DNA from: Anthoceros angustus
Taxonomy: Eukaryota > Streptophyta > Anthocerotopsida > Anthocerotales > Anthocerotaceae
Direction of reading: 5' to 3'
Length of the DNA: 64,000 nucleotides
Assembly (NCBI GenBank): GCA_010909165.1
Contig: MU008173.1
Location: 1,116,001-1,180,000 of the forward strand
Shown here piece after piece: positions 1-10,617 of this stretch. Each line of letters starts with the position of its first letter. Within the stretch, counting starts at the first letter, position 1. A program made the translations under genes and the position numbers. The notes below the pieces were generated by a model. It saw nothing but the letters and a program-made list of their open reading frames with translations, was not told the origin of the DNA and did no database searches.

Positions 1-1597
1 TTGAGCAAAGCAAATGGCAAACATATTTCATTCCTTCCATGACATGACAATGCGACGAGATCGAATGATAGTAATGCATGGTGTGGAAGAGCGCATATTG
101 TCGTGGAGAGTATGAGGAAGTGGTGTGCGGTGGAGGCATGGTCTCATTTGTTTGGGACAAAACTAATATGCACAATGACCAAGGAGGCTTTGACACATGG
201 AGTACATCAACGTGGGGTGGGGTGTGACCGCACGAGCAAGAAGACAAAGGTGTCCATGTCAATACCTTGCAGGCTCTTTCAATAATGGGCGGCGGTTATT
301 GCACACGACGTGGTGAAGAAGTTATTATACATGTCGGACAAGCTGGTTGTTTCCGTATCGAGGCCACGGGTCTAATGATGAAGTTGATCAAGAACTTCTC
401 CAGAAGGAGATTGGATATTAGATGCATGTGCGGTGGAACAACGACATTAGCGGCACTCCTTTGTGGCGAAATTGCATTCTTGTGGAGGTTGACAAAGCGC
501 GTGAGTTCATTCCAAAGGATTCATGGCTATGAAGTTTTACCGGACGCAGAGGAGGAGTTGACCCATGAGCCACACCGCCGAGGCCCCACCCAGTCGGGCA
601 AAAGAATTGAGCTTGTCCGAGAAGGATGCATCCCGAGCCCGTAGTCCCACTTGGGTTGAGCGGGATGAAAGATCTTATAGATGATCGCCAAGAAACCCTG
701 CATTGTGGCATCCGACTATTTGGAGAAGAGCAAGGAGGATGCGGTCGATATCGCCGGAAATGCTATGGTCGAAAACGACAATTTCGAGGATCCCGAGGAT
801 GCTCGACTCCGAAGGACGGAAGTTGTGTTAGATAGCGTGTCGGGACAATGCCCTCCGAAGCCACAGTCTCAAGCCGAGAATCCCCCTCAGTAGGGAAGTG
901 AGTCTAGTTTAGTTTTGAAAGTACCATAACCTGCATGGTTAGAACTAAGGCAGGCCGCATGCCTGCTCTCCTTCTTTAACTATGAGTGACATTGTTATTC
1001 GTTTTGTCAAGGATGACTTCTGACTGCAAATATCCGTAGAGCTCGTTTCACACCTATAAGACATTCGTGCAATCACGAGAGGTCCGAATGCACCAACATA
1101 CCCACATTCGTGTGAAAGCACCACAAAACGGGATGCAAACCAAGCACTAAACTTGCGACTCTGGATGGGGAACCCGAATTTGGTCCCGGGTTTTCGAAAG
1201 CGGGTTCGTATATTCCGCCGGTTCAAATATTATGGTGTTTTGTGTGGTTCAAATATTATGGTGTTTTGTGTACATAGCACTATGGAGTCCACCATCTCCT
1301 CCGTTCTAAAAATATTCATTCCAATGTGGGATAGCCAGGCTTCAGCAAATATCCTCTTAGTGGGGGCAACTCCTATTTAGAGAAAGCTGCTACCACCTCG
1401 GTTCCTGCACACGCCACATCTCATTCATGCTAGACAAAGGAAGATACCTTCCGCTACCATCCAGGGACTGCTGTGCACTGATCAAGTCTCCAGAGCACCA
1501 CCTACAAGCTTAAGGAACTGCACAATTGTTGGTCGTGTGGCATACCACGTAACGCTCTTGTGTGGGTGGTGTCTGAAAGAAACATCTCGCCCGCAGA
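1..1597. other. Intergenic, no recognisable gene; P450 upstream region at right end
   Basis: I see no recognisable gene. Short open frames at 267-644 (+) and 681-893 (+) match no family I know and could be transposon debris. The last 230 bases are the upstream region of the P450 gene that starts at 1598. A stretch around 1436-1470 (reading AAGGAAGATACCTTCCGCTA) recurs in inverted orientation near 6865-6895, upstream of the second P450 copy. This shows that the two copies share a promoter as well as coding sequence. A weak TATA-like CTATTTAG lies near 1372. Confidence 0.5.
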
Positions 1598-4039
1598 ATG
1601 GATCGGAACTGCGTTCAACTTGGCATCCCCGGAGCGGATGTGTGGGTGGCACTAGCATTGGGCATACCCCTGCTTCTCTTGGCCATTATTTTCTTCCACT
1701 CTCGATCGCTGCAGCTGCAGGTGAGCGGAAAATCCAGGAAAGGGGTACCGTTGTCGGCCCCTGCACGAGGCAGATTTTGGCAGCTGCCTGTGCTTGGGGA
1801 GACTTTACAATTGCTGCTGGCCACCTCTCCCGACAGCTTTATGCTGCCTCGCATCAAGCAGTGAGAGTCACCACACTAAGCTCCACAGTAGCCTCATTTC
1901 AGAACATGGAGTTGCAAGCTTGCCTGCACAACCTTGTGCTCGGGACGCGGAACATCGCTCCAGCGGCAGAACATTGTTATGCTGGGCCCATGAGGTTTTG
2001 TGTGTTGCTTGTGCAGTTACGGGCCCATTTTCCGTTCGCACCTGCTGGGCAATCCTATGGTCTGCGTCACCACGCCAGAGGCAATCAAATTTGTGCTCCA
2101 GTCTCCGACGCTCTTCAAAGCCACCGTTTCCAAGCTCCTCGAAAGGCTGTTCGGAGAGTACGCCACTCTGCGGCTTGAAGGAGACACGCACGCGCTCTAC
2201 CGAAGGGTGTTGCAAGTCCCTCTCACTCCCGAGTCCCTCAAGCAAATCGTGTGGAGGGTTGACGACGTTGCCAAATGGTGCTTCCAAGCTTGGGGCGTTC
2301 CCGACAGATCACCATCGTCTGTGCCAGTGGTGGTCAACACCGTGGAAACGGCTAAAAAGGTGAGACTGTCAATCTGTTGAAGGCGGAGGAGCCTGGAGGA
2401 GGATCATCAATAGCAGGCTAGGATCGGTTACGGGGAATCCGGTTTGCTTGCTTGCAGTTTACGTGGCACACTGTTTTGCAACTGGTGTGCGACAGTATAG
2501 CACATGGTCCTGCCACAGAGGAGCTTCTTGCCAACTTCATAACGCTGGAGAAGGGTTTGACCGGCACCAAGTTCCCCTTTGATTTGCCAGGGACTGTCTT
2601 CAGCCGAGCTCTCAAGGTACTAATAGACCTGTGCAACACAATCATGTGCCGAGCCCTCCCTTGGAGCCGACAGTTGGATGTCGAGACGCAGGGCAATGGT
2701 GTTCACTGGAATGATTTTGTGGCCGACTCTTTCATGAACCCATGGACTTGCAGGCACGGAAGGAGCTTATCACCTTTTTCGCCTGCTTGATGGAAGAAAG
2801 GCGGGCTGAGAAGGGATCAGTACATCATGAGGACATCCTTGATTCCTTTCTCAACTCCGCATCCGGGGGCGTCAGCGATGTTCCGATGCTGGACAACATC
2901 ATTTTTTTCTTGTTCGCAGGCTCCGACACCTCGACATCTGCCATCAGCTGGGTCATTTATAATCTCTGCTTGTATCCTAGCATCTTCCAAGAGGTTAAGG
3001 TAAACCCTTCAAGATAAGGGCTCCACCTGGGGGTCATCATCTTGTATCAGGTTCCTCTGAATCTACTCCATCGTCTTACACTTCCCACGGACCATGTGCA
3101 GGCCGAGAACGATGCGGTTGCACAGAAGCGCAAATCTAGAGATGACCCTGTCACATGGGATGACTTGAAGCAGCTGCCCGTAACCATGCGTGTGAGTTTA
3201 CAAATGATCCCTTCTCCAGGCCTAGGCCTGTGTCCACACTCCTAAATTCCTTCCACCATGTGTCTGCTGGCTGGAGTGATAACGATCGATCTCGGCCATC
3301 ACCTTCAGGTGCTGCAGGAGTGCCTCAGAACCGCCAACGTCGCTCCTTTCATCCTCAGGGAGGCAACTGAGGATGTCGTGTACAACGGTAGGCCATTGCC
3401 GTCCTCAAAATCAAACCCTCCCACCATCGTTTACAGAGTCCTGCAATGCCGCGCTCGTGGCCACAGGGTTGCACAGGATGAACATTTTGCTGACTGACTG
3501 TGCAGGAACACTCATTCCGAAAGGATGGCAGGTGGCCACCTGGTTCCGTTATTTCCATCTGGACTCCAAGCTCTTCCCGGATCCCCTCAAGTTCGATCCC
3601 GACCGGTTCAAGGTAAGCGCACTTCAGTTGGACACGTTCGCTTACAATGCTTGAGCAAGTTCACGCCTGCAGTGCTCAAGAAGCTCCCAGCTGGCTTGAA
3701 CGAGTTCATGGTTCAACGCAGACCCCGCCCAAGGCCAACACCTTCACCCCTTTCGGAAACGGCCCGAGAGCATGCCCGGGGAGTGAGATGGCCAGGGTAC
3801 AGGCTCTGGTATTCGTGCATCGCTTCATCGTGAGCTTTGAGTAAGTCCTTCCCCTGGATGAGTTCTTCAGAGTGAATCATGTGAAGGTGGATGCATCAAG
3901 TGCCCTCACCTCCTCCGTTCGCGCGTTGTGTAGCTTTGAAGCTGCGGTGCCGGATGACAAGGGAGCCCACCGGATCCATTGGCTGTTTCCACACGCTCCA
4001 TTCGGAGCGCCCATCAAAGTTTCAAGGAGGGTCGCGTGA
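1598..4039 (+). CDS. Cytochrome P450, CYP85 clan, intact 9-exon gene
   Basis: Haem-thiolate monooxygenase, ER-anchored. Exons by splice signals and frame: 1598-1860, 2017-2359, 2458-2616, 2754-2999, 3102-3191, 3309-3387, 3506-3612, 3722-3840, 3934-4039. They join to 1512 nt in one frame (503 aa). An N-terminal membrane segment (residues about 17-33) is followed by a basic, Pro-containing linker, then YGPIFR at 89-94. The I-helix AGSDT is at 310-314, the K-helix ExxR at 371-374 (ECLR), a PERF-like FDPDRF at 423-428, and the haem loop FGNGPRACPG has Cys447. The YGPIFR...FVLQ segment, the AGSDT helix and the many-exon layout resemble the CYP85 clan (CYP90/707/716/725-like hormone and terpenoid hydroxylases). 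The subfamily and substrate cannot be read from the sequence. The last exon follows a perfect GTAAGT donor and ends FEAAVPDDKG...VSRRVA. Two decayed relatives follow it. Confidence 0.9.
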
Positions 4040-4158
4040 GGAGTCCAAGTTACGAGTGCTTAAGACAGAACCGCACTTTTCCCGATTTCAAAAACAACTC
4101 CGCAGTCCAGTACCGGACTCTCTGTTTCTCTCTAGCATTGTGGAAAGACACTTCACAC
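4040..4158. other. Short spacer between P450 gene and convergent P450 pseudogene
   Basis: About 120 bases separate the stop codon of the intact P450 from remnants of the inverted second copy. This spacer must hold the polyadenylation region of the gene; I see no clear AATAAA. Confidence 0.3.
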
Positions 4159-6626
4159 CTATGAGGAGATTGGTAACGGTGCCTTGGAATTTCTGAGCGT
4201 TGCTGACTGGAGCACAAATTTGTTTGCCTCTGCCGTGGAGACGCAGACGGTAGGATTTTCCAGCAGGTGCGTACGAAAACCAGGGCCCGTAGCTGAGGGC
4301 CAAGGAACAGGCAGAAGTAATAACTGGTGGAACATCAGAACTTTCGGCTGCTGAAGAGAGTTGAACTCACACGAAGGAGAAGGGGTCATAAGAAGGAGCG
4401 GTCGTATGAACTCACACGCATGGTTACAGGTGACAGGGTCATCTCTAGACTTGCGCTTAGAAACTGCGCAACCGCATCATTCTCGGCCTGCAAATGCACA
4501 TGGCCCCTTGGAAACTTGTATGAGATGATGGAGTAAGTTCTCAAAGGTAATTGTATTCCAAGATGAGGACGCCTGGACGGGGTACACTTAAACCGGTCGG
4601 GATCGAATTTGAGAGGATCCGGGAAGAGCTTGGGGTCCAGATGGACATAACGGAACCAGGTGGCCACCTGCCATCCTTTCGGAATGAGTGTTCCTGCACC
4701 AGTCACTCGCAAAGTGTTCATCCTGTGCAACTCTGCGGCCACGAGTGCGGCATTGCAGTCGTCAAACATCCTACTGGGAGGGTGCTGGAAGACGGCAATG
4801 GCATACCGTTGTACATGACATCCTCAGCTGCCTTTCTGAAGACGAAAGGAACGACGTTTGCAGTTCTCAGGCTCTTCTGCAGCACCTGAAGATGATGGAG
4901 GATATCGTTATCACTCCAGCCATCATACACGTGGTGGAAATAATTCAGGATGGAGATGTCACACACGCCGGGAGAAGGGATCATTTGTAAACTCACATGC
5001 ATGTTACGGGCAGCTGCTTCAACTCATCCCAGGTGACAGGATCCTCTCTAGATTTGCGCTTCTGGGCAACTGCATCTTTCTCGGCCTGCAAACGCACATG
5101 GTCCCTTGGAAGCATGAGGTGATGGAGAAAATGCAGAGGAAACTGTTCCGAGATGATCACGCCTGGAGCCTATATCTTGAACTTAAGAATGCAGAGGAAA
5201 CTGTTCCGAGATGATCACGCCTGGAGCCTATATCTTGAACTTAAGGTTGACCTTGACCTCTTGGAGGATGCTAAGATACAAGCAGAGATTGTAAATGACC
5301 CAGCTGATCGCAGATGTTGTGGTATCGGAGCCTGCGAGCAAGACGAAGATGATGTTGCCCAGCATCTGAGTGTCGGTGAGGCCCCCGAAGTTGAGAAAGG
5401 AATCAAGGACGTCCCCGTGATGCACTGATCCCTTCTCAGCCCGCCTTTCTTCCAGCAAGCGGGCGTAGAAGCTGATAAGCTTCTTTCGTGCCTGCATTGA
5501 AATCCTTGGATTCATGACAGGGTTGGGCACAAAATCATTCCAGAAAACATCAATCCCCGGCGTCCTCCACAACCAACTGTAGGCTGGAAGGTAGGGATCC
5601 ATGGTAAGAAGACAGTCCCCGGCAAATCGAAGGGGAACTTGGTGCCGGTTATGCCCTTCTCCACCAAAGTAAAGTTGGCAAGAAGCTCCTCTGTGGCAGG
5701 ATCCTGTGCTAGACTGTCGCTCACGATGGGCAACATAGTGTGCCAGGTAAGCTGCCAACAAGCAAACCCGGTGCTGATTCCCCGTAACCGATCGTAAGCA
5801 GTCGTCCGCCTCCAGGCTCCTCCGCCTTCAAGAGATTGAGAGTCTCACCTCTTTAGCCGTTTCCCGGGTGTCCACCACCACTGGCACAGACGACGGCGAA
5901 TGGGATGTGTCGGGAACGCCCCAAGTTTGGGAGCACCACTTGGCAACGTCGTCAACCCTCCACACGATCTGCTTGAGGGACTCGGGAGTGAGAGGGGCTT
6001 GGAACACCCTTCGGTAGATGGTGTGTGTGTTTCCCTCCAGCTGGAAGATCTAGAGTGACCTGCTCTCCGAGCACCTTTAGGTGGAGATCGGTAACGGTGC
6101 CTATGAAAAGCTTGGGGGACTGGAGCACAAATTTGATCGACTCTGGCGTGGTTACGAGGACGGTAGGATTCCCAATCAGGTGCGTGCGGAAAATGGGCCC
6201 GTACCTGCACAAGCATCAGCCTGAAGTCATGGGCCCAACGTCGGAATAATGCGCTTGGAAGCCACCCTCTGAGGAAGAGAGTTGGGTAGTGTGCACCATG
6301 CAAGCACGCCTGCAACGATCCCCCCCAAAAAGAAAAGGTTTGACGCTAAAACGTGGAGGTCGGTGGCCTCACCGATTGATGCGAGGCAGCATACAGCTGT
6401 CAGGAGAGGTAGCCCCCAGTAATTGTAAAGTCTCCCCAAGCACGGGCAGCTGCAGAAGCTGCCTCGTGCAGGGGCCGACACCCCTTTCCTGGATTTTCCG
6501 CTCACCTGCAGCTGCAGCGATCGGGAGTGGAAGAAAACCAAGGAAAAGAAGCAGGGGCGTGGCCAATGCCAGTGTCACCCACACATCCGCTCCGGGAATT
6601 CCAACTTCAACCCACTTCCCATCCAT
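4159..6626 (-). pseudogene. P450 pseudogene, inverted rearranged copy of the 1598-4039 gene
   Basis: On the minus strand an ATG at 6626 opens an exon-1 equivalent (MDGKWVEVGIPGAD...) that shifts frame twice within the linker and then recovers. The exon-2 equivalent (near 6200-5850) keeps YGPIFR but gains a net frameshifting insertion near 6050. The exon-4 equivalent (about 5480-5240) keeps AGSDT. The exon-6 equivalent (about 4890-4800) has QKSLR, so the invariant Glu of ExxR is Lys. The exon-7 equivalent (about 4710-4580) is intact to FDPDRFK. No haem-binding exon follows. Instead come a second exon-5 fragment (about 4510-4400) and a second exon-2 fragment (about 4320-4200), so the 3' end is scrambled. 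With neither the ExxR Glu nor the haem Cys, this cannot be a working P450. Confidence 0.85.
5131..5246. repeat. 58-bp tandem duplication inside the P450 pseudogene
   Basis: The 58-base unit starting ATGCAGAGGAAACTG occurs at 5131-5188 and again at 5189-5246 with no visible mismatch. It covers the splice-donor end of the exon-4 equivalent on the minus strand. It is a recent local slippage or duplication. Confidence 0.9.
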
Positions 6627-6890
6627 TCTGCAAGTAGGATGTTCGGTCAGACTCCAGCCAGCCCTTTGGAACTTTCACACTCGACATGCATGCATACGCG
6701 TTACCTGATGAATGAAGCTTGTAGGAGTCGAGGACCTCTGTAAAAGTCTCTCAAAGGATTGCTCCGTTTGAACAGAAATAAATCTAGATATACACCACAA
6801 ACGTTTGCAGAAGTTCCTTGTAGTGTGCTACGGAGTCTTTGGAGGAGTTCTCTCCGGTCCTTGGATGGTAGCGGAAGGTATCTTCCTCTG

Positions 6891-6900
6891 CCTATATAGG
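6891..6900 (-). promoter_or_regulatory. TATA-like box of the inverted P450 copy
   Basis: CCTATATAGG is self-complementary and contains TATATA. It lies about 265 bases upstream of the minus-strand ATG at 6626, next to a block conserved with the upstream region of the intact P450. The promoter role is inferred. Confidence 0.4.
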
Positions 6901-7090
6901 TAAGATGCGATCCTTGTGCAGCTGCAGTGCCTTTCACAGACCTGTAAGGGCGTCTCGCATGAACCCGACCGACCGGAGACCGGAGCCCAGGTCGGCTACA
7001 GGACGGAACTGAAAACTGGTTTGGCCGTTCTAGGGTTCAAAATGGTGGGCGTCCTAGCGTCGCGCATGCGGAGCCCGGTCTTGTTTTAAG

Positions 7091-7172
7091 TGGTGCTTGT
7101 TGAACTCCGGGTCGCGGATTGATCGCACTGTAGCCAGCGCTTGGCCGGCGCTATCCGTTACACCATCGCTTG
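7091..7172 (-). other. tRNA-like segment, possible SINE head or decayed tRNA
   Basis: Read on the minus strand, the segment starts CGATGGTGTAACGGATAGC. This resembles the D-arm/box A of Gln/Glu-type tRNAs (ATGGTGTAnnGGnTAGC). About 40 bases later comes CCCGGAGTTCAACAA, a poor match to box B (GGTTCGANNCC). The acceptor ends do not pair obviously, so this is not a functional tRNA. A tRNA-derived SINE head is the best guess. Confidence 0.35.
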
Positions 7173-7310
7173 CGGATTGTGAAGCGGGCTTGGGAAGACC
7201 CAAACTCACAAACAACGTGTGTGAACTGCATCATGCAGAGTGCAACGTCTAATATGCACGTAAAAGCTGCTCGAAGAGCACAACACTCTGCCGTATGCAT
7301 CTACGCACGG

Positions 7311-8261
7311 GTGTTCCAAGCCCCTCTCACTCCCTAGTCCCTCAAGCAGATCGTGTGGAGGCTTGACGACGTTGCCAAACGGGTGCTTTCAAGCTTGGGG
7401 CGTTCCCGTTCCCGTTCCCGACACATCCGATTCGCCATCGTCTGTGCCAGTGGCTGTCAACACCCGGGAAACGGTTGAAGGCGGAGGATCCTGGAGGAGG
7501 ACGATTGCTTACGATCGGTTGCGGGGAATCCCGACCGGGTTTCCCTGTTGGCACTTTACCTGGTACACTAGTTTGCAACTCGTGAGCGAACGTACACAAC
7601 AGGGTCCTGCCACAGCACAGAGGAGCTTTTTGCCAACTTTCTTACGTTCGACCCTGCCACCCATGGGATGACTTGAAGCAGCTGCCCGTAACCATGCGTG
7701 TGAGTTCACAGATGATCCCGTTCTCCAGGCCTCTATTCTCACTCCTTAGTTATTTCCACCATGCTCCACGTGTCTGATGGCTGGAGTGATGACGATCGAT
7801 CTTCAGATGCTGCAGGAGAGCCTAAGAACTGCCAACGTCGCTCCTTTCGTCAACAGAGAGACAGCTGAGGATGTCGTGTACAACGGCATGCCATTGTCGT
7901 CTTCCAATCCCCTCCCAGAATCTTTTACGACTGCAATGCCGCGGTCGTGGCCGCAGAGTTACGGAATGAACACTTTGCGAGTAACTGGTGCAGGAACACT
8001 CATTCCCAAAGGATGGCAGGTGGCCACCTGGTTCCGTTATTTCCATATGGACTCCAAGCTCTTTCCGGATCCTCCGACCAGTTCAAGGTAAGCCCACCTC
8101 AGTCGGAAACCAAACCTTCGCCACCAAATCGTTGCAACGCAGACCCCGCCCAAGGCCAACACCTTCACCCCTTTTGGAAATGGGCCGAGAGCATGCCCGG
8201 AGGGTGAGATGGCCAGGCTACAGGTTCTGGTTCACGTGCATCGCTTGATTGCGACCCTCGA
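7311..8261 (+). pseudogene. P450 pseudogene, third copy, internally deleted
   Basis: Collinear with the gene at 1598-4039 but shortened. It has an exon-2 end (7311-7480), part of exon 3 fused to the end of exon 5 (about 7550-7700), exon 6 (about 7807-7887; ESLR retained), exon 7 (about 8005-8088) and the haem exon (about 8141-8261, FGNGPRACP retained with a good GTAAGT donor). Exons 1 and 4 are missing, so the membrane anchor and the oxygen-binding I-helix are gone. Exon 7 has lost 13 bases over FDPDRF and is out of frame. I cannot place a last exon after 8262. It lies in the same orientation as the intact gene. Confidence 0.85.
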
Positions 8262-8711
8262 GTAAGTCCTTCCCCTGGATCCGGTCTTCGGAGCGAAGTC
8301 TGTGAAGAAGGATGCATCCATCTTGCCGCAAGCCCTACTATTCTGTCCAACCGTCGACTGGAGCCAGCCTCAGGAATGAGAACCGGTACTTCCACAGGCA
8401 TTCAGAAAGCAGCATCTGAAGTTCTTTCTAGGGAACTTCTTTTTCCTTTCGAGAACATTTACGAAAAACGCGAAGGGAACCGCTGGAGACGCTGGGGTCT
8501 CAAACGCAAGCTTATCACTAAAACACAGAAGTCGACATCAAAGGTGAAGACGGGGTGGGTATAGGTCGGATGACAGGTCTGGGTCATAGGTATAGTTGTC
8601 GGGTCACAGGTCTGGGTTTCACTCCATGCAGAATCCACGCACAGGTCTCTGCAAAATACGGCAACATCATTGTCAAGCTAGCGTTTGAGAGAAGAGACCC
8701 AGGTATGCAGT
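8262..8711. other. Spacer between P450 cluster and PPR duplication
   Basis: No gene recognised. A run of similar words (GGTCTGGGTCATAGG / GGGTCACAGGTCTGGG) near 8570-8615 is a short imperfect repeat. The segment ends at the left edge of the tandemly duplicated PPR block. Confidence 0.4.
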
Positions 8712-9257
8712 TTCCAATCAACGACCTGAGAGCACTAGGAGTGGTCCGTGACAAGAACTAAGCTTACCAATTTTCTCTCGCCGGAGAGCTACAAAACTGC
8801 ATAACTGCAAGGTGAAGAAGCAAAATCTATTAGGTTGAGAGGCGGGGACACGAACCTAGCAACTAGTTGAGAAACAAGGTTAGTGATCAACCTGCTTAAT
8901 GCGAGTCCCACATCTTTGCGAAGAGACCTGGTGCAGGTTCCCTTCGAGGAAACAACGTGTTTCTAGTAACCATCCAGTTTACAAAACACAAACGCAGGAA
9001 ACACCAGCATCACGCTGAGCTTAGAAAATTGGGGTCTCTCAGGCATGAGATGTCATAAAACAGCTCGTACGACCTGTTTCGCATGCTTTTGGTCAGACGG
9101 AACTCCGAGATTGTTATCATCCTTGGAGGCATGTCCAATTCCTCTCCCCTCCTGGCTTTTCCATACAGCGTCTCCTTTCACCTGACAGCCACATAAATCC
9201 TCTTTGAATTTTGCATCGTAAAAGATCTGGCCAGAATAAGGGCAACCAAAAGATGGT

Positions 9258-9533
9258 TTACCTTAATGCCAAGTACATAGGTGGAACTTGAAAGCTCTCT
9301 CCTAAGATTTTCTTTGCTGCTACTCCTAAGTCGAAGTCTTGTATGTGCTCCCATGGTAGCCTGTTGGTAACCTGGACAGCCAGACTGTTCGGAACCATCA
9401 GAGCTCGGAATAATTGACTGGTACAGTTTGCAATCTTGAATCTCGTGGAATGGTCAGCAACTACCTTGATATCAGCAACTGCTGAGGGTGTCTGCTCTCC
9501 GAGGGGAAGGGTACCGCTGTTGGTTTTAGTCAT
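9258..9533 (-). other. Unidentified exon-like ORF downstream of PPR gene
   Basis: This is a 91-codon minus-strand frame rich in hydrophobic and charged residues (contains STRFKIANCTSQLFRALMV), ending at a possible splice donor (AAG|GTAAAC). A second open stretch further along the strand (about 9255-9175, reading SFGCPYSGQIFYDAK and ending CGCQ before GTGAAA) could be a following exon. I do not recognise the family. The duplicate at about 11165-11440 has lost several bases and is out of frame. Either these are exons of a gene, or chance frames in the PPR 3' flank. Confidence 0.3.
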
Positions 9534-9576
9534 GGCTTGAGGGTGTCAGACGCCGCATGATTCAGATTACCTCCCT

Positions 9577-10617
9577 TCACCCCACAAGCAATATTCTCAC
9601 GGTCGGCCCATACAACTGCAACAACCAGCTGCAAATCGATGCACACGGTGCCCATCCCTTACAACAATGTCTCTGTTCAAGCCTTGACATGATCTCCGTG
9701 GAACTGTGGCAGTCACTGCACATTCGTAGATTCTTCGTTACCACCAGAGGTGTCCCACTCGGAGTGTTCAAGAGACCAAACGCTAAAGCAAGTTTCTCAG
9801 CATGCCCACAAAGCAGACCTTCCTTTTCCTTCTCACACAGTGGCTTCAACACCAACTTTGTGTGAGGTACGTGGCCTCCTTCCTGCTTCAGACGCGCATT
9901 CGTGCTCTCTACCTTAAGCACAATATCCTCTCTCCTTTCTCCTACCACAAATCTATGTACCTCCTTATTCACCTCTATGGTCGCCACCGCAGGTTTCTTG
10001 TTAGCTCCTGCTACCCTTCTCTGTGTTTCAATCCTGTCTACATCGGTCCATCTGCCTGCATCTGCGTAGGCATTGGCCATTAGCACATAGGCGTGCGCCC
10101 GCTGGGGGTCCAGCCTAACAATGCTTTCAAAGCACCACATAGCCCTCTCTATATCCCCATGATTTCTGCAGGCATTCAGCAAAGAAGTCAACCCCACGAC
10201 ATCACTTTGGCCCTCATATGACAACAACATCTTCTCAGCTTCATCTAGATGGCCTGCACGCCCAAGAAGATCAATCATGCAATTGTAGTGCTCAAGAGTA
10301 GGTTTGATGCCATGCTCTTCAGCCATGGAATCAAAGTGCTTGAGACCCTCGTGGACCAGTCCCTCGTGACTGCATGCTACTAAAAGGCAAGTAAAAGTAG
10401 CATCATTAGGCTGAATACCGGCAACTAACATCTCCTCAAAACAAGCTAGTGCCTTGTGACCTTCATCACAAGTACCATACCCAGATATCAGGGCATTCCA
10501 TGTCACCACATCCTTTGTGTCATGCTGTCAAAACCTGGCGTGCATCTTCCAGTTCACCACATTTTGCATACATGTCCACCAGGCAGTTGCCAACACTACG
10601 TCATCCAGCAGTCCTCT
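9577..10617 (-). pseudogene. Duplicated 3' half of PPR-DYW:KP gene, no 5' end
   Basis: An open frame of 310 codons (10509-9577) carries the last PPR motifs, the E domain, the KPAVA box, HAEKLALAFG and CSDCH of the deaminase domain. It begins in the middle of the coding sequence at the duplication joint, so it has no start region or transit peptide. Near 9668 it lacks two bases present in the other copy, so the C-terminus reads out of frame and loses the GRP end. Upstream of 10509 the frame is already broken. Most of this copy is better preserved than the corresponding part of the gene it came from. Confidence 0.85.

Larger units (their letters stand above)
6627..7310. other. Promoter side of the P450 pseudogene and spacer
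   Basis: This is the upstream region of the inverted P450 copy, with the block shared with the intact gene's promoter near 6865-6895. The right part (6950-7300) is GC-rich with repeated CCGGAG/CGACCG words and holds a tRNA-like segment, listed separately. I see no protein-coding gene. Confidence 0.5.
8712..10617. repeat. Tandem duplication unit 1 (3' half of PPR gene plus its downstream DNA)
   Basis: This 1.9-kb unit is repeated directly at 10618-12493. The octamer TTCCAATC occurs at the left edge (8712-8719), at the centre joint (10618-10625) and at the corresponding point inside the PPR gene (12494-12501), so the duplication ran between two TTCCAATC sites. The left 0.85 kb (8712-9560) is the region downstream of the PPR gene and holds no recognised gene apart from the exon-like ORF listed at 9258-9533. 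Confidence 0.9.

Noticed and set aside
267-400. IIHVGQAGC near 320-350 resembles a tubulin N-terminus
   Set aside because: The similarity ends after about ten residues, and nothing tubulin-like follows in any frame.
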